From Staphylococcus microti (GTDB lineage Bacteria; Bacillota; Bacilli; Staphylococcales; Staphylococcaceae): a stretch of DNA of 64,000 bases. Where the stretch lies: positions 51,195 through 115,194 of the forward strand of contig NZ_JXWY01000031.1 in assembly GCF_000934465.1 (NCBI RefSeq), given 5' to 3'. Position numbers and translations under genes: made by a program. The notes beneath the pieces are model-generated. The model did not search any database and was not told the DNA's origin. It worked only from the letters and a program-made list of their open reading frames with translations. Positions 34,862-45,969 of the stretch are shown here, in pieces; position 1 is the stretch's first letter; each line of letters opens with the position of its first letter.

Positions 34862-36021
34862 AACTGACCAACTCCTTTGAATAAATAGTAACACGCTGTG
34901 CCTGCTAGCACGCCGAATGCCAAGTTCTTTGTCACAATGGTAAGTCCGAACGTTAATAACATAAGAAAAAAGTCCACATAACGCCTTTTAACGAGGAGTG
35001 TTTTCGTTTTAGGATCATACGCTTTAAGGGCCACTTGAATTAATACAGTCGCCAAAACAACCATTGGAATTTGACCGACAATAGGCCCTAATACGAAGAC
35101 GAACAACCCCATCACAATACCTACCGTCAGCATCGCTAACCTTGTTGTCGCCCCGCTTAAATAAGCGAATTTTGACTGACCGACGAGTCCACTGCCTGCG
35201 AGGCCGCCAAATAACCCAATTAACAAGTTTGCGATACCTTGTCCACGCGCTTCTTTATCTTTATCACTCGGTGTTTGTGTGAGGTCATCCATCATATTCG
35301 CGATAAGACTCGTTTGAATCGTTGCAACAGTCGCAAGCATTAAACCGAATAGAAGCACTTGTAATATTATGTCTAGTTGCCAATCTAACTGTGGCAAATG
35401 CATAGTTGGAATAGCAACTTTAATATCGGCAAAATCATGCACGTATTTTAAGTCTGCTTGTGTAACAAATGCCACTATTGTTAAAACGACAATTGATAAT
35501 AATGCGCTCGGTATTTTCGTCGTCCATTTGGGAACGAGCCAAATCAATAAAAAACTCAGTAACGCATACACATATGTAGTCATGTTTTGCCCAAAAATAT
35601 GTTTGAGTTGCGCGACAAACAAGAGATAGCCAAGTGCATTCATAAAGCCGATCACAACTGGCACTGGAATCCATGTAATTGCTTTAGATATATGACAATA
35701 CCCTAAAATAATTTGTATAATCCCCATCACAATAATAGCGGCTGCGAGCATTTCTAAACTATAAGCTGCCGTTATCATCACGACAATTAATGACACACCA
35801 CTACTTGGTGCGGATACTAATGATATACGTGCCCCTAAAAAACTCATGTACACCATCATCATAGACGTACTAATCATACTCGTTGTCGGACTAACGCCGG
35901 CAATAAAACTATACGCAATCGCACCTGGTAACATCGCAAGTGATATGAGAAGCCCTGCAGTGATGTTTTGATAATAATCCCCTAGCCACGATGTACGATA
36001 GCTTTCCCACCATGCTTGCAT
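34837..36021 (-). CDS. SulP-family anion transporter without STAS domain
   Basis: 394 residues from the ATG after [35 protein letters not shown] is the SulP/SLC26 first-helix signature; [25 protein letters not shown] is the second half. It ends right after the membrane domain, with no cytoplasmic STAS domain, as in some bacterial members. Transports sulfate, bicarbonate or a dicarboxylate. Coupling to an amidohydrolase suggests an organic acid or acyl-amino acid, which is inference. Confidence 0.8.
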   Translation of the reverse strand: MQAWWESYRTSWLGDYYQNITAGLLISLAMLPGAIAYSFIAGVSPTTSMISTSMMMVYMSFLGARISLVSAPSSGVSLIVVMITAAYSLEMLAAAIIVMGIIQIILGYCHISKAITWIPVPVVIGFMNALGYLLFVAQLKHIFGQNMTTYVYALLSFLLIWLVPKWTTKIPSALLSIVVLTIVAFVTQADLKYVHDFADIKVAIPTMHLPQLDWQLDIILQVLLFGLMLATVATIQTSLIANMMDDLTQTPSDKDKEARGQGIANLLIGLFGGLAGSGLVGQSKFAYLSGATTRLAMLTVGIVMGLFVFVLGPIVGQIPMVVLATVLIQVALKAYDPKTKTLLVKRRYVDFFLMLLTFGLTIVTKNLAFGVLAGTACYYLFKGVGQLWQHLQNN

Positions 36022-36109
36022 AGATTCATCCCCTTTATATCTATGTTGGTTATATTCTATTTTAGCAGATAACAACGCATGGTGTAATATCACTGTTCAA
36101 GAAAAATAA

Positions 36110-36142
36110 AACACGCATGCCCTTTCAAGGTACACACGTGTT
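36110..36142 (-). terminator. Terminator of the hutUI operon
   Basis: AACACG pairs with CGTGTT; AT-rich run follows. Confidence 0.55.
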
Positions 36143-36156
36143 GAGTGAAGCTTATG

Positions 36157-37392
36157 TTATTTTAACGTTAAATCCCTTTTGACGATAACACGTCCGTCAT
36201 GTATGACTGTGTCGACATGATTAATACCGTAATGATATGGAATATATTCATGGTTTGGTGCGTGCCAAATGACGATATTCGCTTTGTCCCCTTTATTGAT
36301 CGTGCCAGCATCGACATCAATCGCTTTTGCTGCATTGACTGTGACTGCATTCCATACTTCATTTGGCGACAATTTGAGTTTCAATGCTGCAATCGCCATA
36401 ACCATTTGCAAATTGTTCGTCACACAACTGCCTGGATTAAAATCTGTCGCGATTGCAATGGCACCGTTACGCTCAAGCATGCCACGCGCATCCGCATAGT
36501 CATTTTTACCTAAATAAAATGTGGTGCCGGGTAATAATACTGCTACCGTATCAGAATGTGCGAGTTTATCTTTATCCGCTTCACTTGCTGCTACGAGATG
36601 ATCTGCCGAAATTGCTTCTTCATCAATTGCTAAACCTAGCCCACCAAGTGGATCGATTTCATCCGCATGAATTTTCACACGGAATCCTTGTTCTTTTGCA
36701 GCTTGCATATAACGTTTAGATTCTTCAATGGAGAATACGCCTGTTTCACAGAAAATATCCGCAAAGTCCGCCAAATCTTTCACTTCAGGCAACAAATCAA
36801 TCATCTCTTGCAAGAATGCTTCATTAGATGTGGCTTCTTTTGGTACAGCATGCGGTCCTAAAAATGTATGGCGCATATCTATCCCGTATTTGTCTTGTAA
36901 GCGACGTGAGACACGCAGTTGCTTTAACTCGTTGTCTTTATCTAAGCCGTAACCGCTCTTGCTCTCCACTGCGAGTACACCATGATGTATCATCGTTAAC
37001 AAATCATGTTCCGCTTTTTCGAACAATGCGTCTTCAGTCGCTGTGCGTGTCGCTTCCACTGTTGATAAAATACCGCCACCACGTTCAAGAATCTCAAGGT
37101 ATGACAAACCTTGGCGTTTCAGTGACATTTCGTGTTCACGTGAACCACCGTGTACTAAATGTGTATGTGCGTCTACAAGTGCTGGCGATACGACACGATT
37201 TGACGCATCTATTACTTCTGTTGCTTCATAATCGTCAGTATACGGTCCTGAATACACGATTTTGCCGTCTTTCACAACGACCGTACCGTTTTCGATAATG
37301 TTCAGTTCATCAAGTTCTGCCCCTTTTAACGGACGATCTGTCGTTTTAGGTAATATGAGTTGTTTAATATTTTGGATGATTAAATCATTCAT
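36157..37392 (-). CDS. hutI: Imidazolonepropionase
   Basis: Third step of histidine breakdown: opens imidazolonepropionate to formiminoglutamate. 411 residues, the family's usual length. Amidohydrolase metal ligands His76 and His78 lie in [21 protein letters not shown] and TDFNPGSC are the later metal and substrate sites. The start overlaps the stop of hutU by one base (TAATG). Confidence 0.94.
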   Translation of the reverse strand: MNDLIIQNIKQLILPKTTDRPLKGAELDELNIIENGTVVVKDGKIVYSGPYTDDYEATEVIDASNRVVSPALVDAHTHLVHGGSREHEMSLKRQGLSYLEILERGGGILSTVEATRTATEDALFEKAEHDLLTMIHHGVLAVESKSGYGLDKDNELKQLRVSRRLQDKYGIDMRHTFLGPHAVPKEATSNEAFLQEMIDLLPEVKDLADFADIFCETGVFSIEESKRYMQAAKEQGFRVKIHADEIDPLGGLGLAIDEEAISADHLVAASEADKDKLAHSDTVAVLLPGTTFYLGKNDYADARGMLERNGAIAIATDFNPGSCVTNNLQMVMAIAALKLKLSPNEVWNAVTVNAAKAIDVDAGTINKGDKANIVIWHAPNHEYIPYHYGINHVDTVIHDGRVIVKRDLTLK

Positions 37393-39059
37393 TATTTATC
37401 CTCACCTTTTTCCGTAATCATTGGGATATCGACACCTTTCTGTTGTGCCGTGTCAATCGCAATATCGTATCCTGCATCGGCATGTCTCACAACCCCCATA
37501 CCCGGATCTGTCGTTAAGACACGCTTCAATCTACGTTCAGCACGTTCTGTTCCGTCTGCTACGACAACCATACCAGCATGTAGTGAGTAACCCATACCTA
37601 CACCGCCACCATGGTGGACAGAAATCCATGAACCACCTGCTGCCGTATTGACAAGTGCATTTAAAATTGCCCAGTCACCCACCGCATCTGAACCGTCTCG
37701 CATCGATTCTGTTTCACGGTTCGGTGATGCAACGGAACCTGCATCTAAATGGTCACGTCCAATCACAATTGGTGCTGAAATTTCTCCTTTGCGCACTAAT
37801 TCGTTAAGCGCCAAGCCCATCTTCGCACGATCGCCATACCCTAACCAAGCGATACGTGATGGCAAGCCTTGGAATGCAATTTTTTCCGACGCCATATCTA
37901 ACCAACGCATCAGTTTCTCATCTTCAGGGAATAACTCACGCATTAATTCATCGGCACGTTCAATATCTTTTGGGTCACCAGATAACGCCGCAAAACGGAA
38001 TGGTCCTTTTCCTTCACAAAATAGCGGACGAATATAGGCGGGTACAAAGCCCGGAAAATCAAACGCATTGTCTAATCCTTCATCAAAAGCGACTTGACGG
38101 ATATTGTTGCCGTAATCAAACGCAACCGCACCTTGTTGTTGAAAAGCCAACATTGCTTCTACATGCTTTTTCATTGACTGTTTTGACAGCGTTACATAAC
38201 GTTCCGGATCCGTTTCACGTAATGTATTCGCTTCTTCTAATGAATAGCCTTCAGGCACATAACCGTTCAGCGGATCGTGTGCAGACGTTTGGTCCGTCAC
38301 AATATCAATTTTAAAGCCACGGTTTAAAATTTCATGATGTACTTCTGCAGCGTTTCCTACTAAACCAATCGCAATCGCTTCTCCGTTCTCCTTCGCTTGT
38401 TGTGCACGTTCAAGCGCTTCGTCTAAAGAGTACGTAATCATATCACAGTAACGTGTCTCGATACGCTTTTCAATACGTGATGGATCGACGTCAACACCGA
38501 TGACAACCCCTTCATTCATCGTAACAGCGAGTGGTTGCGCACCACCCATTCCACCAAGTCCAGCAGTTAAAGTAATCGTTCCTTTCAACGAGCCACCAAA
38601 ATGTTGATTCGCAAGCTCCGCAAACGTCTCATACGTGCCTTGCACAATCCCTTGCGAGCCGATGTAAATCCAACTTCCAGCTGTCATCTGACCGTACATC
38701 ATCAAGCCTTTACGATCCAACTCATGGAAATGTTCCCAATTCGCCCATTTCGGTACAAGCACCGAGTTAGACAGCAACACACGTGGTGCTTCTTCGTGCG
38801 TTTTGAACACAGCGACTGGCTTACCCGATTGTACAAGCATCGTCTCATCGCTTTCTAGTCGGCGCAACGTTTCAACAATAGCGTCAAACGCTTCCCAATT
38901 TCTTGCTGCTTTACCAATTCCGCCATAGACAACGAGTTTCTCTGGATGTTCCGCTACTTCGGGATCCAAGTTGTTATACAACATGCGCAATACCGCTTCT
39001 TGTTCCCATCCTTTACATTCGATGTCTAAACCTTTTTTTGCTTTTATCACTCTTGACAT
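37392..39059 (-). CDS. hutU: Urocanate hydratase
   Basis: Second step: converts urocanate to imidazolonepropionate, using tightly bound NAD+ as an electrophile. 555 residues, full length. [41 protein letters not shown] and [16 protein letters not shown] are highly conserved. ATG after AAAGGAGAG. hutH (histidase) is not in the window, although the pathway needs it. Confidence 0.95.
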   Translation of the reverse strand: MSRVIKAKKGLDIECKGWEQEAVLRMLYNNLDPEVAEHPEKLVVYGGIGKAARNWEAFDAIVETLRRLESDETMLVQSGKPVAVFKTHEEAPRVLLSNSVLVPKWANWEHFHELDRKGLMMYGQMTAGSWIYIGSQGIVQGTYETFAELANQHFGGSLKGTITLTAGLGGMGGAQPLAVTMNEGVVIGVDVDPSRIEKRIETRYCDMITYSLDEALERAQQAKENGEAIAIGLVGNAAEVHHEILNRGFKIDIVTDQTSAHDPLNGYVPEGYSLEEANTLRETDPERYVTLSKQSMKKHVEAMLAFQQQGAVAFDYGNNIRQVAFDEGLDNAFDFPGFVPAYIRPLFCEGKGPFRFAALSGDPKDIERADELMRELFPEDEKLMRWLDMASEKIAFQGLPSRIAWLGYGDRAKMGLALNELVRKGEISAPIVIGRDHLDAGSVASPNRETESMRDGSDAVGDWAILNALVNTAAGGSWISVHHGGGVGMGYSLHAGMVVVADGTERAERRLKRVLTTDPGMGVVRHADAGYDIAIDTAQQKGVDIPMITEKGEDK

Positions 39060-39078
39060 ACTACATCTCTCCTTTGTT

Positions 39079-40395
39079 TTAAAAAATCAATAAACTGATT
39101 GGAATCGCAATTAATAGCGTCAGTGCGACACGAATGAACCATATTACAACAAGCTTCCAAACAGGTATTTTAATTTCGGTTGCTAAAATACACGGTACTA
39201 ATGCTGAGAAGAAAATAATGGCTGAGACACTTGTAATGGCTACGACAAAGCGCACTTCTATCGCTGCTTTTGCGGCTATCAGTGACGGTAAAAACATCTC
39301 AATAATCGAGATGGCCGATGCTTTCGCTAACAACGCTTGGTCATCAATTGGGAATAGATACACAATCGGATAAAAAATGTAGCTTAACCAATCAATGACA
39401 GGCGTATAATCTGCTAATAATAAGCCGAAAAAGCCAATTGATAAAATCGCCGGCAATATCGCAATCGTCATCTCCAAACCTTCTTTAAGGTTCACCCATA
39501 TATTTTGGAATAACGGCAGTGCTTGATGTGATTGCACTTTTGCCTCTTGCCATGCCGCACCTATGCGACTGCCTACCACTGTCACTTCTTTCTCCCCTTG
39601 TTGACCTTGGTAATATTCCGTAGATTCTCTTGAAATAGGTGGTAAATGCGCTGATATTGCCGTGACAACGAATGTTATAATTAAACATAACCAAAAATAC
39701 AAGTTCCAATGGGCCATTAAGTCTAACGTTCGTGCCACGATGACCATAAACGTCGCTGATACAGTAGAAAAACCTGTTGCGATAATAATCGCTTCTTTTT
39801 TGTTATACATCCCATCTTTGTACACACGATTCGTAATTAATAACCCTAACGAGTAGCTACCTACAAATGACGCAACCGCATCAATCGCTGACTTCCCCGG
39901 TGTTTTAAAAATCGGTCGCATAATCGGCTGCATTAATACGCCGATAAATTCTAACAAACCATAGCCAACTAATAATGAAAGTGCCACTGCACCAATCGGA
40001 ATGAGCACGCTTAACGGCATCATTAATTTGTCGAATAAAAACGGCCCATAATTTTCTTGAAACAAGATGGCAGGTCCTACTTTAAAAACATACATCACGC
40101 CAATCACGGCACCTAATAGTTTAAAAACAACTAATATCGCGTCGGTCATGGTTTTACGATAATCTTGTCTTTTTAGCGGTATCACTGCTCCTACTAAAAT
40201 CATGAATAGTGCTAAATATGGCATTGCTTCTCCCATCAAACTTCTAAAGCTCAAATGCGCATGATCGACGAGAATCGTATGACTCCCACTAATATTCAGT
40301 GGAATAAAGAAACAAATAATACCCATCGTGCTATACAACCAAAACTGCCACATGCGTTTGCCTTTTATGTCCTGCCTGCCTTGCGCTGACTTCAT
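39079..40395 (-). CDS. YjiH-type membrane protein (nucleoside recognition/gate domain)
   Basis: 438 residues, about ten helices, GGGGTG ribosome site. The gate-domain segments [26 protein letters not shown] and the helix with [21 protein letters not shown] are typical of YjiH. First gene of the hutU-hutI operon (20 nt before hutU), so it probably imports histidine or urocanate. That role is inferred from the operon only. Confidence 0.75.
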   Translation of the reverse strand: MKSAQGRQDIKGKRMWQFWLYSTMGIICFFIPLNISGSHTILVDHAHLSFRSLMGEAMPYLALFMILVGAVIPLKRQDYRKTMTDAILVVFKLLGAVIGVMYVFKVGPAILFQENYGPFLFDKLMMPLSVLIPIGAVALSLLVGYGLLEFIGVLMQPIMRPIFKTPGKSAIDAVASFVGSYSLGLLITNRVYKDGMYNKKEAIIIATGFSTVSATFMVIVARTLDLMAHWNLYFWLCLIITFVVTAISAHLPPISRESTEYYQGQQGEKEVTVVGSRIGAAWQEAKVQSHQALPLFQNIWVNLKEGLEMTIAILPAILSIGFFGLLLADYTPVIDWLSYIFYPIVYLFPIDDQALLAKASAISIIEMFLPSLIAAKAAIEVRFVVAITSVSAIIFFSALVPCILATEIKIPVWKLVVIWFIRVALTLLIAIPISLLIF

Positions 40396-40537
40396 AACAT
40401 CACCCCTTTGTGACGTAGGAAATATACATTGTGCCTATTGTCGACTTTGAACAACATCACATCACAATTCCCTAACGCATCTTTTGTTGTTACATTACAC
40501 ATTTAGCCCCTTCATACTCATTGTAATATGGTATTCT

Positions 40538-40567
40538 ATAATTAACTAATATAAATAAACTAATTAT
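40538..40567. promoter_or_regulatory. Candidate LysR operator
   Basis: ATAATTA-16 nt-TAATTAT is an inverted repeat in the 207-bp region between the divergent YjiH and LysR genes, with inner ACTAAT and AAACTAA. Very AT-rich, so weak evidence. Confidence 0.35.
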
Positions 40568-40602
40568 TCATAACTTCAAACTATAAATAAAGGGGCAATC
40601 GC

Positions 40603-41475
40603 ATGAAAATTTTACAACTGGAGTACTTTATAGAGGTCGTTAACCATAATAGTTTTACGAAGGCAGCCCAAGCGTTGCACATTAGTCAACCGTCACTCAC
40701 TGCAACGATTAAGAAGATGGAAAATGATTTAGGCTACGCTTTGTTAAAAAGAAGCACGAAAGAAGTGACGATTACCGAAAAGGGGATTCAATTTTACAAT
40801 TACGCAGTCAACTTAGTGCAACAATATCATCAAACGATGGAACAGATGTATGATTTAAAGTTAAGTCAAACGCCAAAAATTAAAATGTCCACCATCGAAT
40901 CGACGGCGTATTGGGTATCGCTCGTCATTCGACAACATCAGCAACAGCACCCTGATCAGCATTATCAAATTACCGAAATATTAAATCCGGAAATATTGGC
41001 GCAAAAACTGACGAATTTTGAGTTGCATCTTGGCATATCTAATGACCAAGTACGCCATGAAGATGTCGTGTCGATTCCTTTATATGAAGAAGATTACGTT
41101 TTGCTTACACCGAATGATACCTTCCAACAGCATAAGTCGATTTCGATTAAAGGGTTGCCATTGATTTTACCGAACAAGCCATATCAAGTGCGCAAACATA
41201 TTGATGATTATTTTACGCACTTGGAAGAACGTCCGAATATCGTTATGGAAGTGGAGCGATTTGAAGCGGCGACGAATTTTGTCCACCAAGGTATGGGCTA
41301 TGCCGTCATTCCAAGAGTGTACTATCAATCACATCGTACACGACATTTGAGCGCTATATCCATTCGCCCTAAAATTAAACGGACGATTTACATTAACTAT
41401 GCACGCCATCGTCAATATAGTGACCACGTCCGCAACTTAGTGACCGCTTGCCAAAAATATTGGGGCACTTTATAA
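40603..41475 (+). CDS. LysR-type regulator, probably of the hut genes
   Basis: 290 residues. N-terminal winged helix (1-60: FIEVVNHNSFTKAAQALHISQPSLTATIKKME, given in the family order) and a two-lobed effector domain (about 90-290). Divergent from the YjiH-hutU-hutI operon and close to hutG, so it is likely the histidine or urocanate-responsive activator. ATG after AAAGGGG. Confidence 0.85.
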   Translation: MKILQLEYFIEVVNHNSFTKAAQALHISQPSLTATIKKMENDLGYALLKRSTKEVTITEKGIQFYNYAVNLVQQYHQTMEQMYDLKLSQTPKIKMSTIESTAYWVSLVIRQHQQQHPDQHYQITEILNPEILAQKLTNFELHLGISNDQVRHEDVVSIPLYEEDYVLLTPNDTFQQHKSISIKGLPLILPNKPYQVRKHIDDYFTHLEERPNIVMEVERFEAATNFVHQGMGYAVIPRVYYQSHRTRHLSAISIRPKIKRTIYINYARHRQYSDHVRNLVTACQKYWGTL

Positions 41476-41480
41476 ACTGC

Positions 41481-41528
41481 GAAAAAGACACAGAACCTCA
41501 TGTTTTCCGAGATTTCTGTGCCTTTTTC
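41481..41528. terminator. Bidirectional terminator
   Basis: GAAAAAG-ACACAGAA pairs with TTCTGTG-CTTTTTC with one bulge between the convergent LysR and hutG genes. Confidence 0.8.
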
Positions 41529-41529
41529 A

Positions 41530-42459
41530 TTAATCGTGAATTAAATACGTAAGCATATGGGCAATAAGTTTCGCAGTGCGTTGATCAATATCATACGTTG
41601 GGTTCATTTCAGCAATACTTAATGAAGTGACTTTTTCTGACTGCATAATTCGTTTCGCCAATTCTAACACAACAGACGGTGTTAAGCCGAAAACAGCGGG
41701 AGCACTGACACCCGGTGCAAACGCACTGTCAATGACGTCCATACAAATTGTAAATAATATGACATCGTGATCATGTATAAAGCTTTCAATTTTATTTTTA
41801 ATACTTGGGTCGATACGCCCTTTCAACTCATCGGCAAGAACATATTCGGTACGCGTCGCATCTGCATAGTCAAACAAACTTTGTGTATTGCCTGCACGTT
41901 GAATGCCCAATACAAGGTAATCTAATTGGGCATCTTGTTCCAACATTTGGCGAAAACTTGTCCCTGATGTTGAATAAGGTGCTTCGCGGTTATCAAAATG
42001 GGCATCGATATTAATGACACCGATGGATTTACCCGGATTTGCCGCACGCACGCCTAAATATTGCGCATAAGCAATATCATGCCCCCCTCCAAGGAGTATC
42101 GTGCGTTGATGATGCTGAAGCAATTGTGCCACATTTTGCCCAAATGCCTGTTGCGTTTCGTATAACTCCGCCGCATCATGTTGCACATTTCCATAGTCTG
42201 TCATCGGCGTTTCTGACATGGTTGGCAAACCGGCAAATGCACGTCGAATCGCGTCAGGGCCTTCTTTTGCACCGACACGCCCTTTATTCAACAATACGCC
42301 TTCATCAACTGCATAACCGAGTAATGCGACACCATTATGTCCTTGTATTTTCTTTGTTACATCGCCAAAAGTAATAGTTTGGAAATGGCGAAACGCTGAA
42401 CGTTCTGTTTCACTGTCAAGGCGTCCAGTCCATAATGATTGATCTGGTCGTTGATACAT
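41530..42459 (-). CDS. hutG: Formimidoylglutamase
   Basis: Last step of histidine breakdown: hydrolyses formiminoglutamate to glutamate and formamide. 309 residues from the ATG with GGAGG seven nt upstream (a TTG two codons earlier is too close). Ureohydrolase Mn2+ sites: GGGHDIAYAQ, NIDAHFDNRE, and CMDVIDSAFAPGVSAP. Transcribed separately from hutUI. Confidence 0.92.
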   Translation of the reverse strand: MYQRPDQSLWTGRLDSETERSAFRHFQTITFGDVTKKIQGHNGVALLGYAVDEGVLLNKGRVGAKEGPDAIRRAFAGLPTMSETPMTDYGNVQHDAAELYETQQAFGQNVAQLLQHHQRTILLGGGHDIAYAQYLGVRAANPGKSIGVINIDAHFDNREAPYSTSGTSFRQMLEQDAQLDYLVLGIQRAGNTQSLFDYADATRTEYVLADELKGRIDPSIKNKIESFIHDHDVILFTICMDVIDSAFAPGVSAPAVFGLTPSVVLELAKRIMQSEKVTSLSIAEMNPTYDIDQRTAKLIAHMLTYLIHD

Positions 42460-42917
42460 TGTCAATCCTCCCCTTTAACTCTACCTTTACTTCTAGTATA
42501 CGTGTCTCTATCTCATTATTTCAAACGCTTTCATAAATAGTTGTTATAACGATTTACCACATGTATTGTTTCAATGATTCTAGGAGGTATGAGATTTATA
42601 GAATTTTGTATAGATTTCACACTGCTTTTTTATTTACTGTGCGATTTTGTATATCAGCAGGAATACCATTTCATTACAATTAGATGATAAATATTCCGAA
42701 ACAATTTATTTCTTGTATTGTTATGGTTATAATGGTGCATAGATTATTATCGGGACATGCTGAAATATGGTACGAATTGAAGTAACAGTTAGCAACTACA
42801 TAATAGCTTCCAAATTTTCGACCATTGATTGTGATGATTCCGCTTTGAACCTTAACATTACTTAACATCATGACCCATTTTATCAATACTAATGAACCTT
42901 TCAACGGAGGATGAAAT
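42460..42917. other. 458-bp gap before lyrA; no gene seen
   Basis: AT-rich; a frame of 74 codons on the minus strand has no ribosome site. A TATAAT at 42728-42733 with a poor -35 (TTTATT, 17-nt spacing) could start a lyrA transcript with a 5' leader of about 175 nt. No hairpin or known RNA was recognised. Confidence 0.35.
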
Positions 42918-43901
42918 ATGAAACAATCGCGTATATCAGGCTTCCAGTGGGCAATGTCTATTTTTATATTTTTCGTGCTCGCTTATGCAAGCCCTTTGAT
43001 TTTACAAGATTTCCAAAAAGCTTCCGGTCTCAAACCTTTTGTCTTTATGCTCAATAGCTTAGGACCGTTTATCGCTGCAGTGGTATGCTTACTTGTTTTT
43101 AAACATAAGCGTGAACAGCTATCAGGTCTCAAGCTCACAATAAATTTAAAAGTCATTGAACGCTTATTACTCGCGCTAATCATCCCTATGGTGATTTTCA
43201 TCGGCGGCATGTACATGTTCAATACATATGCAGATAGCTTCATTTTATTACAAGCGAATGACTTATCTGAGACAATTTGGACAATTTTAATTGGACATCT
43301 ACTCATGGCATTTTTTATCGAATTTGGATTCCGTTTATACTTATTAAACCTTGTGGAATCTAAAATGCCGCACTTCTTTGCCAATGTGCTTGTAAGCTTT
43401 TTATATTTAATTTGGGATATCAATACTGCATTTGGTATGCCTTACACGATGTATAGTGCTATCTACGTATTCGCCTTTTCTATGATCATCGGGGAATTAA
43501 TCCGGGGCACAGGTGGTCGTGCGATTTACATCGTGACATTATTCCATGCAACAATGACGTTCGCTAAAGTATTTTTCTTTAGTGAAGAACTTGGTGACGT
43601 CTTCTCTATGAAAGTGCTCGCTTTCTCAACAGCAGCTGTTGCAGTTGTCGTTGTGACACTCGGTGTACTTTTCAGTATCATCAACTTTTTCCGTCACAAA
43701 CGTCAAAATAAGGCAACAATCGTTGCAGAATCTGAAGATACAGAGGCTAAAACAACAGACACATCCAACGATACACTTGCTACAACAGACGAAACAGCTG
43801 AAGTATCTACGACTGAAACATCTGCAGAGACGTCAGAACCTGTATCGACTAAAGTAGATTCAGTCGATAATCAACCAATCAATAACAAGATTCGTCGATA
43901 A
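42918..43901 (+). CDS. lyrA: LyrA/SpdC, CPBP-like membrane protein
   Basis: 327 residues, ATG after GGAGG. Eight-helix CPBP-like core; the N-terminus RISGFQWAMSIFIFFVLAY and the stretch GHLLMAFFIEFGFRLYLLN match S. aureus LyrA/SpdC. The catalytic EExxxR is IEFGFR (134-139), as in S. aureus, so protease activity is probably lost. S. aureus SpdC binds and steers the glucosaminidase SagB and the WalK kinase. The cytoplasmic tail (about 256-327) is Ser/Thr/Glu-rich and disordered. From memory the S. aureus protein is about 90 residues longer, nearly all of it in the tail. It lies between hutG and rpiA, as in S. aureus. Confidence 0.87.
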   Translation: MKQSRISGFQWAMSIFIFFVLAYASPLILQDFQKASGLKPFVFMLNSLGPFIAAVVCLLVFKHKREQLSGLKLTINLKVIERLLLALIIPMVIFIGGMYMFNTYADSFILLQANDLSETIWTILIGHLLMAFFIEFGFRLYLLNLVESKMPHFFANVLVSFLYLIWDINTAFGMPYTMYSAIYVFAFSMIIGELIRGTGGRAIYIVTLFHATMTFAKVFFFSEELGDVFSMKVLAFSTAAVAVVVVTLGVLFSIINFFRHKRQNKATIVAESEDTEAKTTDTSNDTLATTDETAEVSTTETSAETSEPVSTKVDSVDNQPINNKIRR

Positions 43902-43905
43902 TTGT

Positions 43906-43940
43906 AAAAAAGGTATGTTCGCGCTGAACATACCTTTTTT
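43906..43940. terminator. Bidirectional terminator
   Basis: AAAAAAGGTATGTTC pairs perfectly with GAACATACCTTTTTT, between lyrA and rpiA. Confidence 0.88.
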
Positions 43941-43941
43941 G

Positions 43942-44625
43942 TTATTTCGTTAATACTTTGACACCTTGTTGTGTCCCAACAATGGCTTCCGTTGCAATAT
44001 CTAAGAAATAGCCTGTTTCCAAAACACCTGTCAAATGAATCAAAAATTCATGCAGTTCGTATGGATCTGTCTTGGTTGTTAAATGCACATCTAAAATGTA
44101 GTTACCATTGTCTGTTATAAGTGGTGCTTCGCCATTCATACGACGTGTTACTTCGCCTTCAATGTGCGCATCAATATGTCTCATCACGAGACGCCAATTG
44201 AAACAATCTACTTCTACTGGCAGTTTGAATGTTTGACCTAAATAATCCACAAGCTTGGTCTCATCTGCTAAAACTACAAACTGTGCTGCCATCTCGTCAA
44301 TGACCTTTTCACGGAATAACGCCGCACCGCCGCCTTTAATCAGGTTCAACTGCGGATCAATTTCGTCCGCACCATCAATCGCTAAGTCGATATGTGTTGC
44401 ATCATTCACATGTATTACCGGAATATTTAATGCCGTCGCCTGCGCTTCTGTACGTTTCGATGTGCAGACGCCTGTGATGTTATAGCCTTTATCATTCACA
44501 AGCTTACCAATCTCTGGCACAAGTAATTCTATTGTACTCCCAGTCCCAATACCTAGCACCATACCATCTTCAATGCGTGACACCGCTTCATCTAATGTCA
44601 TCAACTTCAATTGTTTCGTATCCAT
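43942..44625 (-). CDS. rpiA: Ribose-5-phosphate isomerase A
   Basis: Interconverts ribose-5-phosphate and ribulose-5-phosphate (pentose phosphate pathway). 227 residues from the ATG directly behind AAAGGAGGACGAC. LGIGTGSTIELL, DGADEIDPQLNLIKGGGAALFREK and the C-terminal VLETGYFLDIA are the RpiA signatures. Confidence 0.94.
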   Translation of the reverse strand: MDTKQLKLMTLDEAVSRIEDGMVLGIGTGSTIELLVPEIGKLVNDKGYNITGVCTSKRTEAQATALNIPVIHVNDATHIDLAIDGADEIDPQLNLIKGGGAALFREKVIDEMAAQFVVLADETKLVDYLGQTFKLPVEVDCFNWRLVMRHIDAHIEGEVTRRMNGEAPLITDNGNYILDVHLTTKTDPYELHEFLIHLTGVLETGYFLDIATEAIVGTQQGVKVLTK

Positions 44626-44676
44626 GTCGTCCTCCTTTATGAATCCATTTCTCAGCACATCCTAAACGACGCACAC

Positions 44677-44877
44677 TCACTCATCTGCTTCAAAAATAAA
44701 AATACTTTCAACGGGCTCATTAAAAATACGCGCAATTTTCATAGCTGTTACAACAGACGGCACAAATACATTACGCTCAATTAATGAGATAGTTTGTCGA
44801 GAAACACCCGCTTTTTTCGCAAGTTGTGTCTGATTATAGCCATCTCTTGCCCTCAATTCTTTCAGTCGATTGCGCAT
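44677..44877 (-). CDS. Small XRE-family HTH regulator, 66 aa
   Basis: MRNRLKELRARDGYNQTQLA, then KKAGVSRQTISLIERN, the HTH_3 fold on its own, and a short acidic tail. ATG after GAGGGG. No partner membrane protein lies next to it, unlike the similar regulator at 52.5 kb. Its stop is about 50 bp upstream of rpiA in the same direction. Confidence 0.8.
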   Translation of the reverse strand: MRNRLKELRARDGYNQTQLAKKAGVSRQTISLIERNVFVPSVVTAMKIARIFNEPVESIFIFEADE

Positions 44878-44936
44878 TAACGTCCCCTCTTTCACTCTCA
44901 TATCATACTCTATCAAACGATATAACTAACCACAAC

Positions 44937-45944
44937 TTACTTCACGATAAGCTGATACGATGTTTTAGAGTAAAACGGTGTATTCGCTCGCAAAATAGAC
45001 GCCGCTTTATCGCCAAACACATTAATATCGTTGGGTAAGCTTTGTGTTTCAATCGTAATACCTGAATGTGGTTTATAAATATTCATTTGATGTTCCCAAA
45101 CATTAGGTGTATTAAATGTATACAACACTATTTGTGGCATATCCGTTTTTACACGTAACGCGTAATCATGATTGGATACTGTCAATGCACCCTCTTGCAC
45201 TTCAAATGGATGATCCAGTCCACCGACTTTGGCAACTTGTTGTGCTAACGTTGGCTCTGTTGATGTAAATAATGTCTCTAAAGTCACTGATTGCGCGCCA
45301 AAAATATGACCTAAATCTATCACTTCCGACGCAGGCATTCCCGTCTCATCTAACGGAAACATATACAACTTGTCACTGGCAATTTCATGATTATCCACCA
45401 CTTTGTTATCACGGTTTAAGTTGAAATATACATGATTCGTCGGGTTGAAAAGCGTATCTTCTGTAGATTCAGCAAAATACTCAATCGTCCACGTATTCGT
45501 CACATCATACGTATAAACAATTTTCACTGCAATATTACCCGGGAAATCATCTTCCGAACTGTCTAGTTGTGTAGTGAAAATAACTTGTACTTGTTCTTCA
45601 CACTCTACAACTTCATAGTCAAAAAGACGTTGCCACATACCATTGCGTCCCCCATGCAAATGGTGTGGTGCATCATTTTGTTCTACTCGATACGTTTGTC
45701 CATTTAACGAAAACTGTCCATTGGCAATGCGTCCTGCATAACGTCCAACTGCCGCACCAAAGAAGAATGGATGTGTCGGGTAAAACTCGTCCGCCTCCAC
45801 TGCATTTCCAAGTACAACATTGTTGTCATCCACTTTCCAGCTAATAATACTTGCCCCATAGTTTGTAAAAACAATTTTGCCTTGCTTTGAACTGATCTTA
45901 ATCAATTCAATCCCATTGGTTTGTTGCTCAATAATAACGTGCAT
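44937..45944 (-). CDS. galM: Aldose 1-epimerase
   Basis: 335 residues. NYGASIISWKV, PHHLHGGRNGMWQR (catalytic His), FNPTNHVYFNL and the C-terminal glutamate region IYKPHSGITIETQ define the galactose mutarotase family. Interconverts alpha- and beta-hexoses in the cytoplasm. No other galactose genes are near. Confidence 0.88.
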   Translation of the reverse strand: MHVIIEQQTNGIELIKISSKQGKIVFTNYGASIISWKVDDNNVVLGNAVEADEFYPTHPFFFGAAVGRYAGRIANGQFSLNGQTYRVEQNDAPHHLHGGRNGMWQRLFDYEVVECEEQVQVIFTTQLDSSEDDFPGNIAVKIVYTYDVTNTWTIEYFAESTEDTLFNPTNHVYFNLNRDNKVVDNHEIASDKLYMFPLDETGMPASEVIDLGHIFGAQSVTLETLFTSTEPTLAQQVAKVGGLDHPFEVQEGALTVSNHDYALRVKTDMPQIVLYTFNTPNVWEHQMNIYKPHSGITIETQSLPNDINVFGDKAASILRANTPFYSKTSYQLIVK

Positions 45945-45969
45945 TCAGCCTCGTACTCCTTTTCGCTCC

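Noticed and set aside
42680-42904. A 74-codon minus-strand frame before lyrA
   Set aside because: No ribosome site, odd composition and no family resemblance.
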